Assembly: GCA_020883125.1 (NCBI GenBank)
Contig: JAHREW010000035.1
Coordinates: 1-64,000, forward strand
Source of the DNA: Microcoleus sp. CAWBG506
Lineage (GTDB): Bacteria; Cyanobacteriota; Cyanobacteriia; Cyanobacteriales; Microcoleaceae
Length of the DNA stretch: 64,000 nucleotides
Direction of reading: 5' to 3'
This document shows positions 52,766 to 62,381 of this stretch, piece by piece (within the stretch, counting starts at the first letter, position 1; every line of letters starts with the position of its first letter). A model generated the notes under the pieces. That model was given only the letters and a program-made list of their open reading frames with translations, was not told the DNA's origin and ran no database searches. Position numbers and translations under genes: made by a program.

Positions 52766-54154
52766 ATGTCAGAAGCTAGTCAAAAGCTATTGGATGCTGA
52801 CGACGAAAATTTAATATTTATCGAGGAAGATGAGCGGGAATCAAAAACTATAGAATCTAGTTGGAAAGTATTAATTGTAGATGACGAAATAGAGATTCAC
52901 CATATTACAAAACTAGCTTTAAGAGAATTTTATTTTGAAAACAAGTCAATCAATTTTGTCAGCGCTTACTCAGGCAAAGAAGCCAAGGAAATCATCAAAG
53001 AAAATCAGGACATAGCATTGATTTTGCTCGATGTCGTTATGGAAACGGAAGAAGCAGGCTTAGAAGTAGTTAAATACATCCGCGATATTTTAGACAATAA
53101 AATAGTGCGGATTATTTTACGCACTGGACAGCCAGGACAAGTACCAGAAGATGTCGTCATTGTCAGCTATGATATCAATGATTATAAAACCAAAACCGAA
53201 CTAACAAATAAAAAATTATTTACCACAGTAGTCACCGCATTGAGAGCATTTAGTTCCCTGAATCAAATCGAGTCCAGCAAAAGCGAATTGGAAAAAATTG
53301 CCGCAGCCTCCGCTCGTTTTGTCCCCCGCGAATTCTTGAAATTCCTCAAAAGAGAAAGCATCGTTGATGCGAGATTGGGAGACTCTGTGCAAGCAGAAAT
53401 GACGATTATGTTTGCAGACATTCGCTCATTTACCAGTTTGTCAGAAAGTATGTCTCCTAGGGATAATTTTGATTTTATTAACTCTTACTTAACTAGAGTT
53501 GGGCCTGTGATTCGCCAGTACAATGGCTTTATAGACAAATATCTGGGCGATGGTATTATGGCTTTGTTTCCCAATCGCCCAGAAGATGCCGTGCAAGCAG
53601 CAATTGAGATGCAGCAGCAAGTTAAAATTTATAATAAACACAGGCAAAATAGTGGCTATCAACCTATTTCCATCGGCATTGGTTTGCATACTGGAACTTT
53701 AATGTTAGGTACGATTGGCGAAGCGGAACGCATGGAAAGTACGGTGATTTCCGATGCAGTGAATTTAGCCTCCCGCGTGGAAGGATTGACAAAGCTTTAC
53801 GGAGTTGGTATTGTAGCTAGCGTCCAAACTCTTTGTCGGATCGACGATCCCCAACATTATAAGTGCCGATTTCTCGATCGCGTCCAAGTCAAAGGAAAAC
53901 AAACCCCTGTGGCTGTATTTGAAATCTACGACGGCGATTCAGATACCATGATCGAACTAAAAACACAAACCCAAACTTGTTTTGAACAGGGAATTTTTTT
54001 TCATTACCAGCAACAATTCGCCCAAGCAAGACAAATGTTTTTGCGCGTGTTGCAAGTAAATAAACAAGATAAAGCAGCACAATTTTATGCAGATCGCTGC
54101 GATACGTTGATGAAAAATGGGGTAATTTTGACTGTGGAAGGGATAGAGATATAG
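52766..54154 (+). CDS. Receiver domain fused to class III adenylate cyclase
   Basis: The 462-residue protein has an N-terminal receiver (about 34-165) with D39-D40 and phosphorylation site D89 in LILLDVVME, followed by a coiled linker. A class III nucleotide cyclase domain spans about 205-375: metal ligands D218 in IMFADIRSFTS and D262 in YLGDGIMALFP, and ISDAVNLASRVEGL for substrate and transition state. A short helical (TPR-like) tail closes it. It should make cAMP under control of phosphorylation, most likely by the kinase encoded just upstream. The translation start has AGGAGTAGG nearby. Confidence 0.94.
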   Translation: MSEASQKLLDADDENLIFIEEDERESKTIESSWKVLIVDDEIEIHHITKLALREFYFENKSINFVSAYSGKEAKEIIKENQDIALILLDVVMETEEAGLEVVKYIRDILDNKIVRIILRTGQPGQVPEDVVIVSYDINDYKTKTELTNKKLFTTVVTALRAFSSLNQIESSKSELEKIAAASARFVPREFLKFLKRESIVDARLGDSVQAEMTIMFADIRSFTSLSESMSPRDNFDFINSYLTRVGPVIRQYNGFIDKYLGDGIMALFPNRPEDAVQAAIEMQQQVKIYNKHRQNSGYQPISIGIGLHTGTLMLGTIGEAERMESTVISDAVNLASRVEGLTKLYGVGIVASVQTLCRIDDPQHYKCRFLDRVQVKGKQTPVAVFEIYDGDSDTMIELKTQTQTCFEQGIFFHYQQQFAQARQMFLRVLQVNKQDKAAQFYADRCDTLMKNGVILTVEGIEI

Positions 54155-54200
54155 GGAATCGGGCATTGGGAATTTGGAATTGGGAATACAGACAAATAAC

Positions 54201-54270
54201 AAATAACCAACAACAAATAACCAACAACAAATAACCAACAACAAATAACCAACAACAAATAACCAATAAC
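54201..54270. repeat. 14-bp tandem repeat, about four and a half copies
   Basis: AAATAACCAACAAC repeats with a period of 14 bases at 54201, 54215, 54229 and 54243, with a partial copy up to 54270. It ends 7 bases before the start of the HGSNAT-like gene, so copy number could alter the spacing of its promoter or ribosome binding site. Confidence 0.9.
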
Positions 54271-54276
54271 TTATTT

Positions 54277-55410
54277 ATGCGTTTAAAATCCCTTGATGTG
54301 TTTCGCGGAATTGCGATCGCCTCCATGATCCTAGTCAACAACCCCGGCAGTTGGAAACAAGTTTATCCGCCACTAGAACACGCAGAATGGCACGGCTGCA
54401 CCCCCACAGACTTAGTATTTCCCTTTTTCCTATTCATCGTCGGCTGCGCGATGTCATTTTCCGTGTCAAAATATATTCAAACTACTACAAAAATAGAAAC
54501 AAATATCTACTGGCGGATTGCGAGGCGCGCCGCCATTTTGTTTATATTAGGATTGCTGCTAAACACATCCTCGATCGCCCTTGACGTACTTCTCAACAGC
54601 GCCCCCATCGAAAACTTCGCTAAAATCCGCATTATGGGAGTATTGCAGCGGATTGGCTTAGCTTACTTTATTAGTGCGATCGCCGTTATCAACCTCTCCC
54701 CCCGCCACCAAAAACTCCTCGCTATTGCCATATTATTCAGTTATTGGGCATTGTTAACCATAGTGCCTGTAGGGGGGTACAGTGCGGGTGAACTAACGCC
54801 AGAGGGCAATTTGGGAGGATATGTCGATCGGCTAATTCTAGGCAGCCAACACCTCTACAAAGGCGGCCCCTTCGACCCCGAAGGACTGTTGAGCACCTTA
54901 CCAGCAGTGGTAACAGTCCTCATTGGCTACTTTACCGGAGAATGGCTGCGAGTACAGCCAATCAAAACCCGCACCAGTATCAACCTAGCAATCTGCGGAC
55001 TTTGTTGCCTAGTAATCGGTCATTTGTGGGGATTTTTATTTCCGATTAACAAACAACTTTGGACAAGTTCCTATGTAGTTTTTACCGCAGGTTGGGCATT
55101 GCTATTACTAGCAGTTTGCTACGAAACCATAGAAGTGCGAGGTTGGAAATGGGGGAGACCCTTTGAAATCATGGGATTGAATGCTATCTTTCTGTTTGTG
55201 GCTTCCGGTATTGTCGCCAGAATTCTGTTGAAAACTCATATTGGTAGTGGCGATAGCCCTCCAAGTACCTACACTTGGATTTACGAAAACTGGTTTTTGC
55301 CCTGGGCTGGGGCGCTGAACGGTTCTCTAGCATTTGCTGTAACTGCGGTGTTATTTTGGTGGTTAATTTTGTATGGAATGTATCGCCGTGGTTGGGAGAT
55401 TAAAATTTGA
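54277..55410 (+). CDS. HGSNAT-like (DUF5009) membrane acyltransferase
   Basis: The 377-residue protein has about ten transmembrane helices and the family N-terminus RLKSLDVFRGIAIASMILVN, with WHGCTPTDLVFPFFLFIVG soon after. His and Asp here are the family's catalytic residues. These proteins are related to human heparan-alpha-glucosaminide N-acetyltransferase and bacterial NagX, and move an acetyl group across the membrane onto a sugar. The acceptor is unknown. It starts at ATG 54277, right after the 14-bp repeats. Confidence 0.9.
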   Translation: MRLKSLDVFRGIAIASMILVNNPGSWKQVYPPLEHAEWHGCTPTDLVFPFFLFIVGCAMSFSVSKYIQTTTKIETNIYWRIARRAAILFILGLLLNTSSIALDVLLNSAPIENFAKIRIMGVLQRIGLAYFISAIAVINLSPRHQKLLAIAILFSYWALLTIVPVGGYSAGELTPEGNLGGYVDRLILGSQHLYKGGPFDPEGLLSTLPAVVTVLIGYFTGEWLRVQPIKTRTSINLAICGLCCLVIGHLWGFLFPINKQLWTSSYVVFTAGWALLLLAVCYETIEVRGWKWGRPFEIMGLNAIFLFVASGIVARILLKTHIGSGDSPPSTYTWIYENWFLPWAGALNGSLAFAVTAVLFWWLILYGMYRRGWEIKI

Positions 55411-55445
55411 GTACAACTGAGATATTGCACCCTTCTCAATGAGCC

Positions 55446-55506
55446 GTAGGGGCGGGTTCACCAAAGGCTTTTCGGGTTGCAAACAGGTTAAATAAACCCG
55501 CCCTCC
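55446..55506. repeat. Palindromic GGGGCGGGTT repeat, copy 3
   Basis: GTAGGGGCGGGTT and AAACCCGCCCTC flank a 37-base loop. It lies just after the HGSNAT-like gene and could also end its transcript. The rest of the 310-base gap shows no gene. Confidence 0.7.
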
Positions 55507-55721
55507 CCACTCTCCCCACTGATAAAAGCAGATTTGGAGGGGTACTTATTCAAGTCATTTGGGTGTTTGCTAAGTAATGGGGCATAAAACTTGACTCTCA
55601 AATGCTGTTTGTTTATAATACTATCATAGATGGCTAATTTCTGCTTTATTCAGGGCATAAAATTGATGATAGTTTTTGAATTCGGCTCCCAACTATACAC
55701 TTACTCTCTGTATTTGAAATC

Positions 55722-58700
55722 ATGCCTACTTTTGTTGAAAACATTGCCAGCTTTTTACCGATTCGTGTCTTAAATTGTTTTGCGGCGGATTATACTCCTC
55801 TTGCTGCTCCGATTAGTGGATCTTTTGAGGCGGCGGTGTTGTTTGTTGATATCTCTGGTTTTACTGCTCTTACTGAACGTCTTGCTCAAAAAGGTGCCAT
55901 TGGAGTTGAAGAATTAACGACTCATTTAAATGCTTATTTTGGTCAATTAATTGAATTAATAATTGCACACAAAGGGGATATTGTCAAGTTTGCTGGGGAT
56001 GCTATGTTGGCGATTTGGCCGACGGAAAGTATGTCTTTAGATTCAGCTACCTATTTTGCGGCGCAATGTGCTTTGGCGATTTTAAATGATTTGGGTAAAT
56101 ATCAAGCTGCAAATGCTGAGTTGCGATTGCATATTGGTATTGGCGCGGGTGAGTTACAAGAGTTTTATATCGGTGGACTGAATGGTCGATGGGAGTATCT
56201 TGTGGCGGGGGAACCGATTACTCAAGTGGGGCTTGCAGAAACAGCAGCAGGTATAGGTGAAGTTTGTTTGTCACTGACGGCTTGGGAGTCGATTAAAGAC
56301 CAGTTTGTCGGAACATTATTAGATTCAAATGTGGTGCGTTTGGAGGGATTTAATCTTTTGACTTCTGTGGCGGATAGAAGGTTGTTAAATCTAGGTAAAT
56401 CGGCTCCGATCGCGATTTATGATGAGATGCAAGAACGACTGGAAAGATATGTAAGTGTGGGAGTTGTGGAGCGTTTAAAAGTAGGTCAAACTGATTGGTT
56501 AGGGGATTTACGGCGAGTCAGTGTGATGTTCTTAAATTTGCCGGGGATGGATTATGGCGCTGAGGGAGCTTTAGATTTTATTTCAACTATAATTAATGCA
56601 ATTCAAAATATTTTGCAAGTTTATGAGGGGACTTTAAACAAGTTTTTGGTGGATGATAAAGGTAGTACATTGGTGATTGGTTTTGGTTTGCCGCCGTTTT
56701 CCCATGAGGATGATTCAGTGCGTTGTGCGATCGCGGCAATAATGTTGTTGGAAAACTTAAGAAATTTAGGAGTACAACCGAAGATTGGGATCACAACAGG
56801 TACTTGTTACAGTGGTGTAATTGGTAGCAAGCAACGTCGAGAATATACGATAATGGGGGCGGTTGTAAATTTGGCTGCGCGATTGATGCAGGCGGCAAAT
56901 AATGGAATTTTGTGCGACATACGGACTTTTGAGATAACCAAAGAAAGAATACAGTTTGAATCGTTAACTCCGATAAAACTTAAAGGCATCAAAGATGCCG
57001 TTCAGGTATTTTGTCCTCTTAGGGAGGTGCGTAAAGATTTGCCTTGGTGGATGGGAGGAAAAACGGAAAAGTCGATGGTGGGGCGGGAAAAAGAACGGTT
57101 ATTGTTAAGGCATAAATTAGAGCAGTTGAAACTGGGTGTTTCTGGGGTGGTTGCGATTTGTGGGGAGGCGGGAATTGGCAAGTCTTGTTTGATAGAAAAT
57201 TTGCTTTTGCAGGCGCAAGAATTGGGGTTGGGAAGTTTGGTTGGTGCGGGGAATGCGATCGCTCGCTCAAAGCCTTATCATGCTTGGAATGCGGTGTTTA
57301 GTCACTTGTTGGATTTGTCTTTTTTAACTGATTCAGAGGCGAAAAAATCTCAGATATTAGATTTATTGGAAGATGAACCGCAATCGTTGGAAAAAGCAGC
57401 GCTTTTAAACGAGGTTTTGGGCTTAGATTTGCCCGATACGGAGGTTTCGGCTGCGTTGGTGGGCCAGCAACGGGCGGAAGCGACACGGGATTTGTTGGTG
57501 CAATTGTTGCAGGATTCGGTGAATCGCTCTCCTAAATTGTTGGTTTTGGAGGATGCTCATTGGTTGGATTCGTCAAGTTGGGCGCTGGTTTTGGCGGTGG
57601 CGCAGCAGGTGAAACCCTTGTTATTGGCGATCGGGACAAGGCCGATGGGTGACCAGGTGCCGGAGGAATACGATCGACTACTGAGGATAGAAGGGGTAGA
57701 ACAGTTGCATTTGGAAGCAATGCCCGCTACAGATACAAGGGAGTTGTTGTGCCAGCGTTTGGGGGTAAAGAGTTTACCTGACTCGATGGCGGAGTTAATT
57801 GAGAAAAAAACCGAAGGAAATCCGTTTTTTAGCGAAGAATTGGCTTATGGTTTGCGCGAGGCGGGGGTGATCGAAATTCAGAATGGGGAGTGTCGAATTG
57901 CTGCGAGGGTTGGTAATTTGAATGAGCTAAATTTTCCGGCTACTGTGCAGGGGGTGATTGCTTCCCGGATCGATCGGCTTTCTCCTAGCGAACAGCTTAC
58001 ATTGAAAGTGGCGAGTGCGATCGGTAGATCCTTTGGATTTCTGCTATTGCGAGATATTCATCCGATCGAGGATGATAAACCTGAGTTGCCTAGTTATTTA
58101 ATGAAGTTACAGCGGTTCGATCTTACCCCGATGGAGACACCAGAACCAGATTTGGGGTATATGTTTAAACATATTATTACTCAGGAAGTAGCTTATAGTT
58201 TGATGTTGTATTCGCAGCGTCGGCAAGTTCATGAAACTTTGGCATCGTGGTATGAAAAAAGTCATGAAGAGTTGTCGAGGTTTTATACAATTTTGGCACA
58301 TCATTGGAGTAAAGCGCGAGTTGCTGAAAAGGCGATTTTTTATTTAGAAAAGGCGGGGGAGCAGGCCGTGCGGGCCCACGCTTTGCGGGAGGCGGTGCAG
58401 TTGTTTTCGGAGGCGTTGGAGTGGTTGGCAACTTTGCCGGACACGGTGGAGAGAAAAGAGCAAGAGTTGCGTTTGCAAATTGCTTTGGGGGGACCGTTAA
58501 TGGCGATCAAAGGTTATGGTGCTGTTGAAGTAAAAAAAACCTATAATAGAGCCAGAGAACTTTGTCAACAAGTTGGGCAAGCATCACAACTATTTTCTAT
58601 TTTAAATGGCTTGGCTTTGTCTTGTTTTAGTCAATCACAGTTTTCAGCTTCTCTGGAATTTTGTAAGCAACTTGAAGCTTTAGCTCAAAGTACACAAGAG

Positions 58701-59612
58701 CGGCGAATGTTTCCAATAGTTTGTAATTCATTCGCTCCTAATTTATTCCATTTGGGTGAATTTAATCAAGCGCGAAATTACACAGAGTTGGGAATAGAAA
58801 CTTATCTGCCAGAAAACCATGAGTTTTATATCACTAACTACGGACAAGATCCAGTAATTGCTTGTTTTTTGTTTGACTGTCTAGCTAGCTGGTTGTTGGG
58901 TTATCCAGATGTTGCTATTCAGCAGAGTGAACAAATGCTTGCCCTAGCGCAAAAATTATCGCATCCGTTTAGCTTGGCTTATGCTTTTAACTGTAAGGCT
59001 TGGTTTGCTTTATACAGTAAACAAGTGCCAAAGGCTTTACAAGAAGCAGATGCTTTAATGGCTGTGGCGGTTGAAAATGAGTTTCCTTTTTTTATGGTGC
59101 TATCGAATTTGATTCGGGCTTGGGCTGCAATCCAACTAGATCAGCCAGAATCAGCAATTAATCAAATTGAAGAGACTTTAAAAATGTGGAAGTCTGTGGG
59201 AGCCGTTTTAGCGAGGCACTGTCATTTAACATTCCTGGCAGAAGGGTATGGGAAACTCAAAAAACCGGCTGTGGCATTAGAAATTTTAGCTGAGTGCATT
59301 GATGAAATAGAACGAACAAAAGAGTGTTTTTGGGAATCTGAAGTTTATCCCCTCAAGGGTGAATTTTTATTAGATTTAAACCAAGTAGAAGAGGCGGAAG
59401 AAAGTTATTTGAAAAGTATCGCTGTGGCACGCAGGCAAGAGGCTAAGTCTTTAGAATTACGCTGTACTGTGTCTTTGTCTCGCCTATGGCAACAGCAAGG
59501 GAAAACTATTGAAGCCAAAGCATTGCTAAATGAGATTTATGGCTGGTTTACTCAGGGGTTTGATATGCCAGATTTAATCGTGGCGCAACAATTGCTTGGG
59601 GAACTTTCTTAA
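55722..59612 (+). CDS. Soluble adenylyl cyclase-like protein: two cyclase domains, ATPase, TPR
   Basis: The 1296-residue protein has two cyclase homology domains. The first (about 35-190) keeps the metal ligands D43 in LFVDISGFTALTE and D93 in VKFAGDAMLAIWP. The second (about 265-420) has N272 where the first metal Asp should be, so the pair likely makes one active site, as in animal soluble adenylyl cyclase. An AAA/NTPase domain follows, with Walker A GEAGIGKS at about 481-488 and Walker B LLVLEDAHWLD, and then about 450 residues of TPR-like helices. This is the ADCY10 layout. Bicarbonate control is plausible by analogy but not shown. It is a single-gene unit. Confidence 0.94.
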   Translation: MPTFVENIASFLPIRVLNCFAADYTPLAAPISGSFEAAVLFVDISGFTALTERLAQKGAIGVEELTTHLNAYFGQLIELIIAHKGDIVKFAGDAMLAIWPTESMSLDSATYFAAQCALAILNDLGKYQAANAELRLHIGIGAGELQEFYIGGLNGRWEYLVAGEPITQVGLAETAAGIGEVCLSLTAWESIKDQFVGTLLDSNVVRLEGFNLLTSVADRRLLNLGKSAPIAIYDEMQERLERYVSVGVVERLKVGQTDWLGDLRRVSVMFLNLPGMDYGAEGALDFISTIINAIQNILQVYEGTLNKFLVDDKGSTLVIGFGLPPFSHEDDSVRCAIAAIMLLENLRNLGVQPKIGITTGTCYSGVIGSKQRREYTIMGAVVNLAARLMQAANNGILCDIRTFEITKERIQFESLTPIKLKGIKDAVQVFCPLREVRKDLPWWMGGKTEKSMVGREKERLLLRHKLEQLKLGVSGVVAICGEAGIGKSCLIENLLLQAQELGLGSLVGAGNAIARSKPYHAWNAVFSHLLDLSFLTDSEAKKSQILDLLEDEPQSLEKAALLNEVLGLDLPDTEVSAALVGQQRAEATRDLLVQLLQDSVNRSPKLLVLEDAHWLDSSSWALVLAVAQQVKPLLLAIGTRPMGDQVPEEYDRLLRIEGVEQLHLEAMPATDTRELLCQRLGVKSLPDSMAELIEKKTEGNPFFSEELAYGLREAGVIEIQNGECRIAARVGNLNELNFPATVQGVIASRIDRLSPSEQLTLKVASAIGRSFGFLLLRDIHPIEDDKPELPSYLMKLQRFDLTPMETPEPDLGYMFKHIITQEVAYSLMLYSQRRQVHETLASWYEKSHEELSRFYTILAHHWSKARVAEKAIFYLEKAGEQAVRAHALREAVQLFSEALEWLATLPDTVERKEQELRLQIALGGPLMAIKGYGAVEVKKTYNRARELCQQVGQASQLFSILNGLALSCFSQSQFSASLEFCKQLEALAQSTQERRMFPIVCNSFAPNLFHLGEFNQARNYTELGIETYLPENHEFYITNYGQDPVIACFLFDCLASWLLGYPDVAIQQSEQMLALAQKLSHPFSLAYAFNCKAWFALYSKQVPKALQEADALMAVAVENEFPFFMVLSNLIRAWAAIQLDQPESAINQIEETLKMWKSVGAVLARHCHLTFLAEGYGKLKKPAVALEILAECIDEIERTKECFWESEVYPLKGEFLLDLNQVEEAEESYLKSIAVARRQEAKSLELRCTVSLSRLWQQQGKTIEAKALLNEIYGWFTQGFDMPDLIVAQQLLGELS

Positions 59613-59725
59613 AAAAATTGGAAGAAAAAGCTGGAGGTGACTTTTTCGCCTCTAGGATAAAATAAATCAACTGGCTGTAGCATACCGAATGTATTTTTTA
59701 GCGAATTGAACAAAACAAGGATGTT

Positions 59726-61966
59726 ATGAATCAAAAAATCGAAGCGGTTTCTGATATTTTTCCTCGCTCAGTTTTATCAGCAAGTCGAGCGGAATTTGGA
59801 GACGATAATGAGACGCAAAAAGCGAAACAACCTGCGCTGAAATTGCTTGTGAAAGATGATAAAACAATTCCCGAAGATTTGCAGGGTCATGTCTTTATTA
59901 TCGGGCCCGTGGGGTCGGTCAATTCTCCGAATCAGCCAGGGACAGAAATTGTTTTTCCTTCCAGTGATGGCTCAACGGCTCTTTATAATGGCGATGGCAT
60001 GGTTTATCGCTTAGATTTTAACGATATTGCTGCGGGAGTCAAGTTTTCTTCTGCATTGATGAAAACTCCCTGTTATTATGCCGATCTCGCCACGTTTAGC
60101 AAAAAAAAAATAAAGTTTTACAATTTGGGAATTTTACGTTTTTCTGAAAAGTTGGGAGCGAGAAATCAGCTTAATACTGCTTTTTTACCGATGCTGTTTT
60201 CTGAGGAGGAAGGATATCGTTTGCTGGCAACCTGGGATATAGGTCGGCCTTACGAAATTGACCCTGAAACCCTGGAAACGATCTCGCCAGTGGGGAGTAA
60301 TTCAGAGTGGCGACCCATGAATCCTTTATTAGCAGATTTGCCATTTCAACCACCGTTTCCTTTTCCTCTGATTCAAGGTTCAGCCCATCCTTGTTTTGAT
60401 TTTCACACAAAAGAAATGTTTACGGCCAACACGGGTAGGTCTTTAACGACATTTCTCTCACAATTACGACCGGTAATTTATGGGGTGTTGGATGTTATCA
60501 GTTGGATCAGACCTCACCCTCCCGAAGATATCATCATCCAGCAACCAAGAGAAGCAGAAGCAGAGAAACAAGCAACCTCCCAAAACATTCTTGATAAAAT
60601 TATCAGTTGCTTCAAAAACTTAATTTTGGCAATTTACAATTTGCTCCAAGAGTTCAATCCGTTTAGCGACTTTACCTATTTAGTGCGCTGGGATGGTAAC
60701 GGAAATCTTCAAAAATGGCAACTGGTACAAGTAAATGGTTATCCGGTAAAAATTGAGCAAAGTTTACACCAACTTGCGATAACAGAAGATTATATTATCC
60801 TGATAGATACGGCATTTAAAATGCTGATAGTAGAATTATTGCCGACAGGATCAGGGGAAAAATATAAAAGTGTCAAGAAATCTTTAAGAAATTTAATAGA
60901 CCGGCAACAATTAGCAGACAATCGTGTTTATATTATTCGTCGAGATGCGCTAAAGCCAGACAAGAAAAAAGTTCGGGTTCAAAAAGGGATAATTCCTCGC
61001 GGTACAAATCATTTTATTGCCGATTACAAAAATCCCAACCAAGAAATTACGCTCCACATGGCAAATATGGGTACTTGGGATGCGGCGGAGTGGATTCGAG
61101 ATATTGATGAATCAGTCTTGACATCGAGCGAAATTGACACTTTAGAAAAACTTTATGGGGTGATTATGGGCCCAACGGATATAAGCCGACTTGGATGTCA
61201 TATAGTTAATGGAGAAACTGGAGAATTAATCCGTTCGGATTTGACGGTTTTATACGAGGATTGCAGCCCAAATAAATCTGAGGAAGGACAAGAGTTTAAA
61301 AAAGAGGACAATCGTTATTCTCAGTATACTTGGGGACCCGCATTATTTACTTGTGCGGATACGTCAAAACCTTTACAAGATATTTATTGGAGTTGTTTGG
61401 GATGTTGGCCGGAGTTACTAACAAAACATGGTTTGGAACTGTACAATAACTATAAATATAGAGATGTACCAGAAGATGAAGTTATTCACCTAACAAAAGA
61501 GGGAATTCAATCAAACTTACTTCGCTTGCATATTAAGCCATTAACCAGTGTTAGCGAGTCGGAAAGCCGTTTAGAAATTCAAGATGTCTATCAGTTTCCG
61601 AGTAATTCATTTGGGACTTCACCGCAATTTGTGCCCCGTCCTGGTGGGACTGGAAACTCAACGGATGGTTATCTTGTTTGTGTTGTGCATCATGGCACAG
61701 ATGAGGAAACAGATAATGGTAATGAAATTTGGATTTTCGATGCGGCAAATCTCAAACAAGGGCCAGTTTGTCAGCTATGGCATCCACAACTTAAACTCGG
61801 TTTTACTGTGCATACAGCTTGGTTGCCAAAAATTGCTAAACGTACAGCAACTTACAATATTCCTGTTGAGGAAGATTATAAAGATTTAGTTGCACAGCAG
61901 TCGGCAGAAATTCAAGAATTATTTGAGAAGGAAATTTACCCGCATTTTAAATCGAAAAACCTCTGA
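59726..61966 (+). CDS. Carotenoid cleavage oxygenase family protein, unusually long
   Basis: The 746-residue protein belongs to the RPE65/carotenoid oxygenase family. The four iron-binding His can be placed at H221 (QGSAHPCFDF), H348 (QSLHQLAIT), H444 (LHMANMGTWD) and H696 (FTVHTAW). An N-terminal YNGDGMVYRL is the family's usual DGM motif. Typical members are about 490 residues; the extra length lies between H221 and H348 (a Gln/Glu-rich helix region) and between H444 and H696. These enzymes cut carotenoids or apocarotenoids, or related stilbenes; the substrate is open. It is 113 bases after the cyclase gene. Confidence 0.9.
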   Translation: MNQKIEAVSDIFPRSVLSASRAEFGDDNETQKAKQPALKLLVKDDKTIPEDLQGHVFIIGPVGSVNSPNQPGTEIVFPSSDGSTALYNGDGMVYRLDFNDIAAGVKFSSALMKTPCYYADLATFSKKKIKFYNLGILRFSEKLGARNQLNTAFLPMLFSEEEGYRLLATWDIGRPYEIDPETLETISPVGSNSEWRPMNPLLADLPFQPPFPFPLIQGSAHPCFDFHTKEMFTANTGRSLTTFLSQLRPVIYGVLDVISWIRPHPPEDIIIQQPREAEAEKQATSQNILDKIISCFKNLILAIYNLLQEFNPFSDFTYLVRWDGNGNLQKWQLVQVNGYPVKIEQSLHQLAITEDYIILIDTAFKMLIVELLPTGSGEKYKSVKKSLRNLIDRQQLADNRVYIIRRDALKPDKKKVRVQKGIIPRGTNHFIADYKNPNQEITLHMANMGTWDAAEWIRDIDESVLTSSEIDTLEKLYGVIMGPTDISRLGCHIVNGETGELIRSDLTVLYEDCSPNKSEEGQEFKKEDNRYSQYTWGPALFTCADTSKPLQDIYWSCLGCWPELLTKHGLELYNNYKYRDVPEDEVIHLTKEGIQSNLLRLHIKPLTSVSESESRLEIQDVYQFPSNSFGTSPQFVPRPGGTGNSTDGYLVCVVHHGTDEETDNGNEIWIFDAANLKQGPVCQLWHPQLKLGFTVHTAWLPKIAKRTATYNIPVEEDYKDLVAQQSAEIQELFEKEIYPHFKSKNL

Positions 61967-62024
61967 GTGTAAAGTGCGATAAAGACAGAATAAAAAATCA
62001 TATCGTTGACAGTTGCATCGTCAT

Positions 62025-62108
62025 GTGATTTAACCTTTCTAGAAGACTCTTGACACACAGTCCGAGAATAGAGATATGAATACAGGAAGATGCTACCGGA
62101 TTTGATAT
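62025..62108 (+). repeat. About 84-bp dispersed repeat with promoter-like core, copy 2
   Basis: It matches 35671..35753 block by block. The core has TTGACA followed 16 bases later by AGATAT, so it could act as a promoter for the toxin-antitoxin pair that starts 49 bases downstream. Confidence 0.8.
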
Positions 62109-62156
62109 TATTCAAAAATCGGCTAGGATAGAGATATTAAAAATAGGTAAGCTACT

Positions 62157-62381
62157 ATGATCTCCACACACAAGATCGTTCATAGCGACCCCGACATTTT
62201 AGGGGGCACTCCTGTCTTTATAGGTACTCGTGTCCCGATGAAGACCTTGCTTGATTATCTCGAAGCTGGTGATTCGCTCAATGAGTTTCTAGATCATTTC
62301 CCTAGCGTTAGACGTGAGCAAGCGATTTCAGTTCTCGAATTGGCAAAGGAAATGCTGACTGCTTATGCGAATCCTGCTTGA
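62157..62381 (+). CDS. DUF433 antitoxin
   Basis: The 74-residue protein has the DUF433 core: DPDILGGTPVFIGTRVPMKTLLDYLEAG, in two parts, and FLDHFPSVRREQAISVLELA. This is a small winged helix that binds DNA and acts as antitoxin of a DUF5615 protein. Its stop overlaps the start of the next gene by 17 bases, as is typical for such pairs. Confidence 0.93.
   Translation: MISTHKIVHSDPDILGGTPVFIGTRVPMKTLLDYLEAGDSLNEFLDHFPSVRREQAISVLELAKEMLTAYANPA

Noticed and set aside
54201-54270. 14-bp repeats that might be CRISPR or an origin iteron array
   Set aside because: No spacers, low-complexity unit, and no replication genes nearby.
53889-54341. 150-codon minus-strand ORF with Leu/Val/Cys-rich repeats
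   Set aside because: It is produced by the 14-bp tandem repeat read in reverse and overlaps the cyclase gene.
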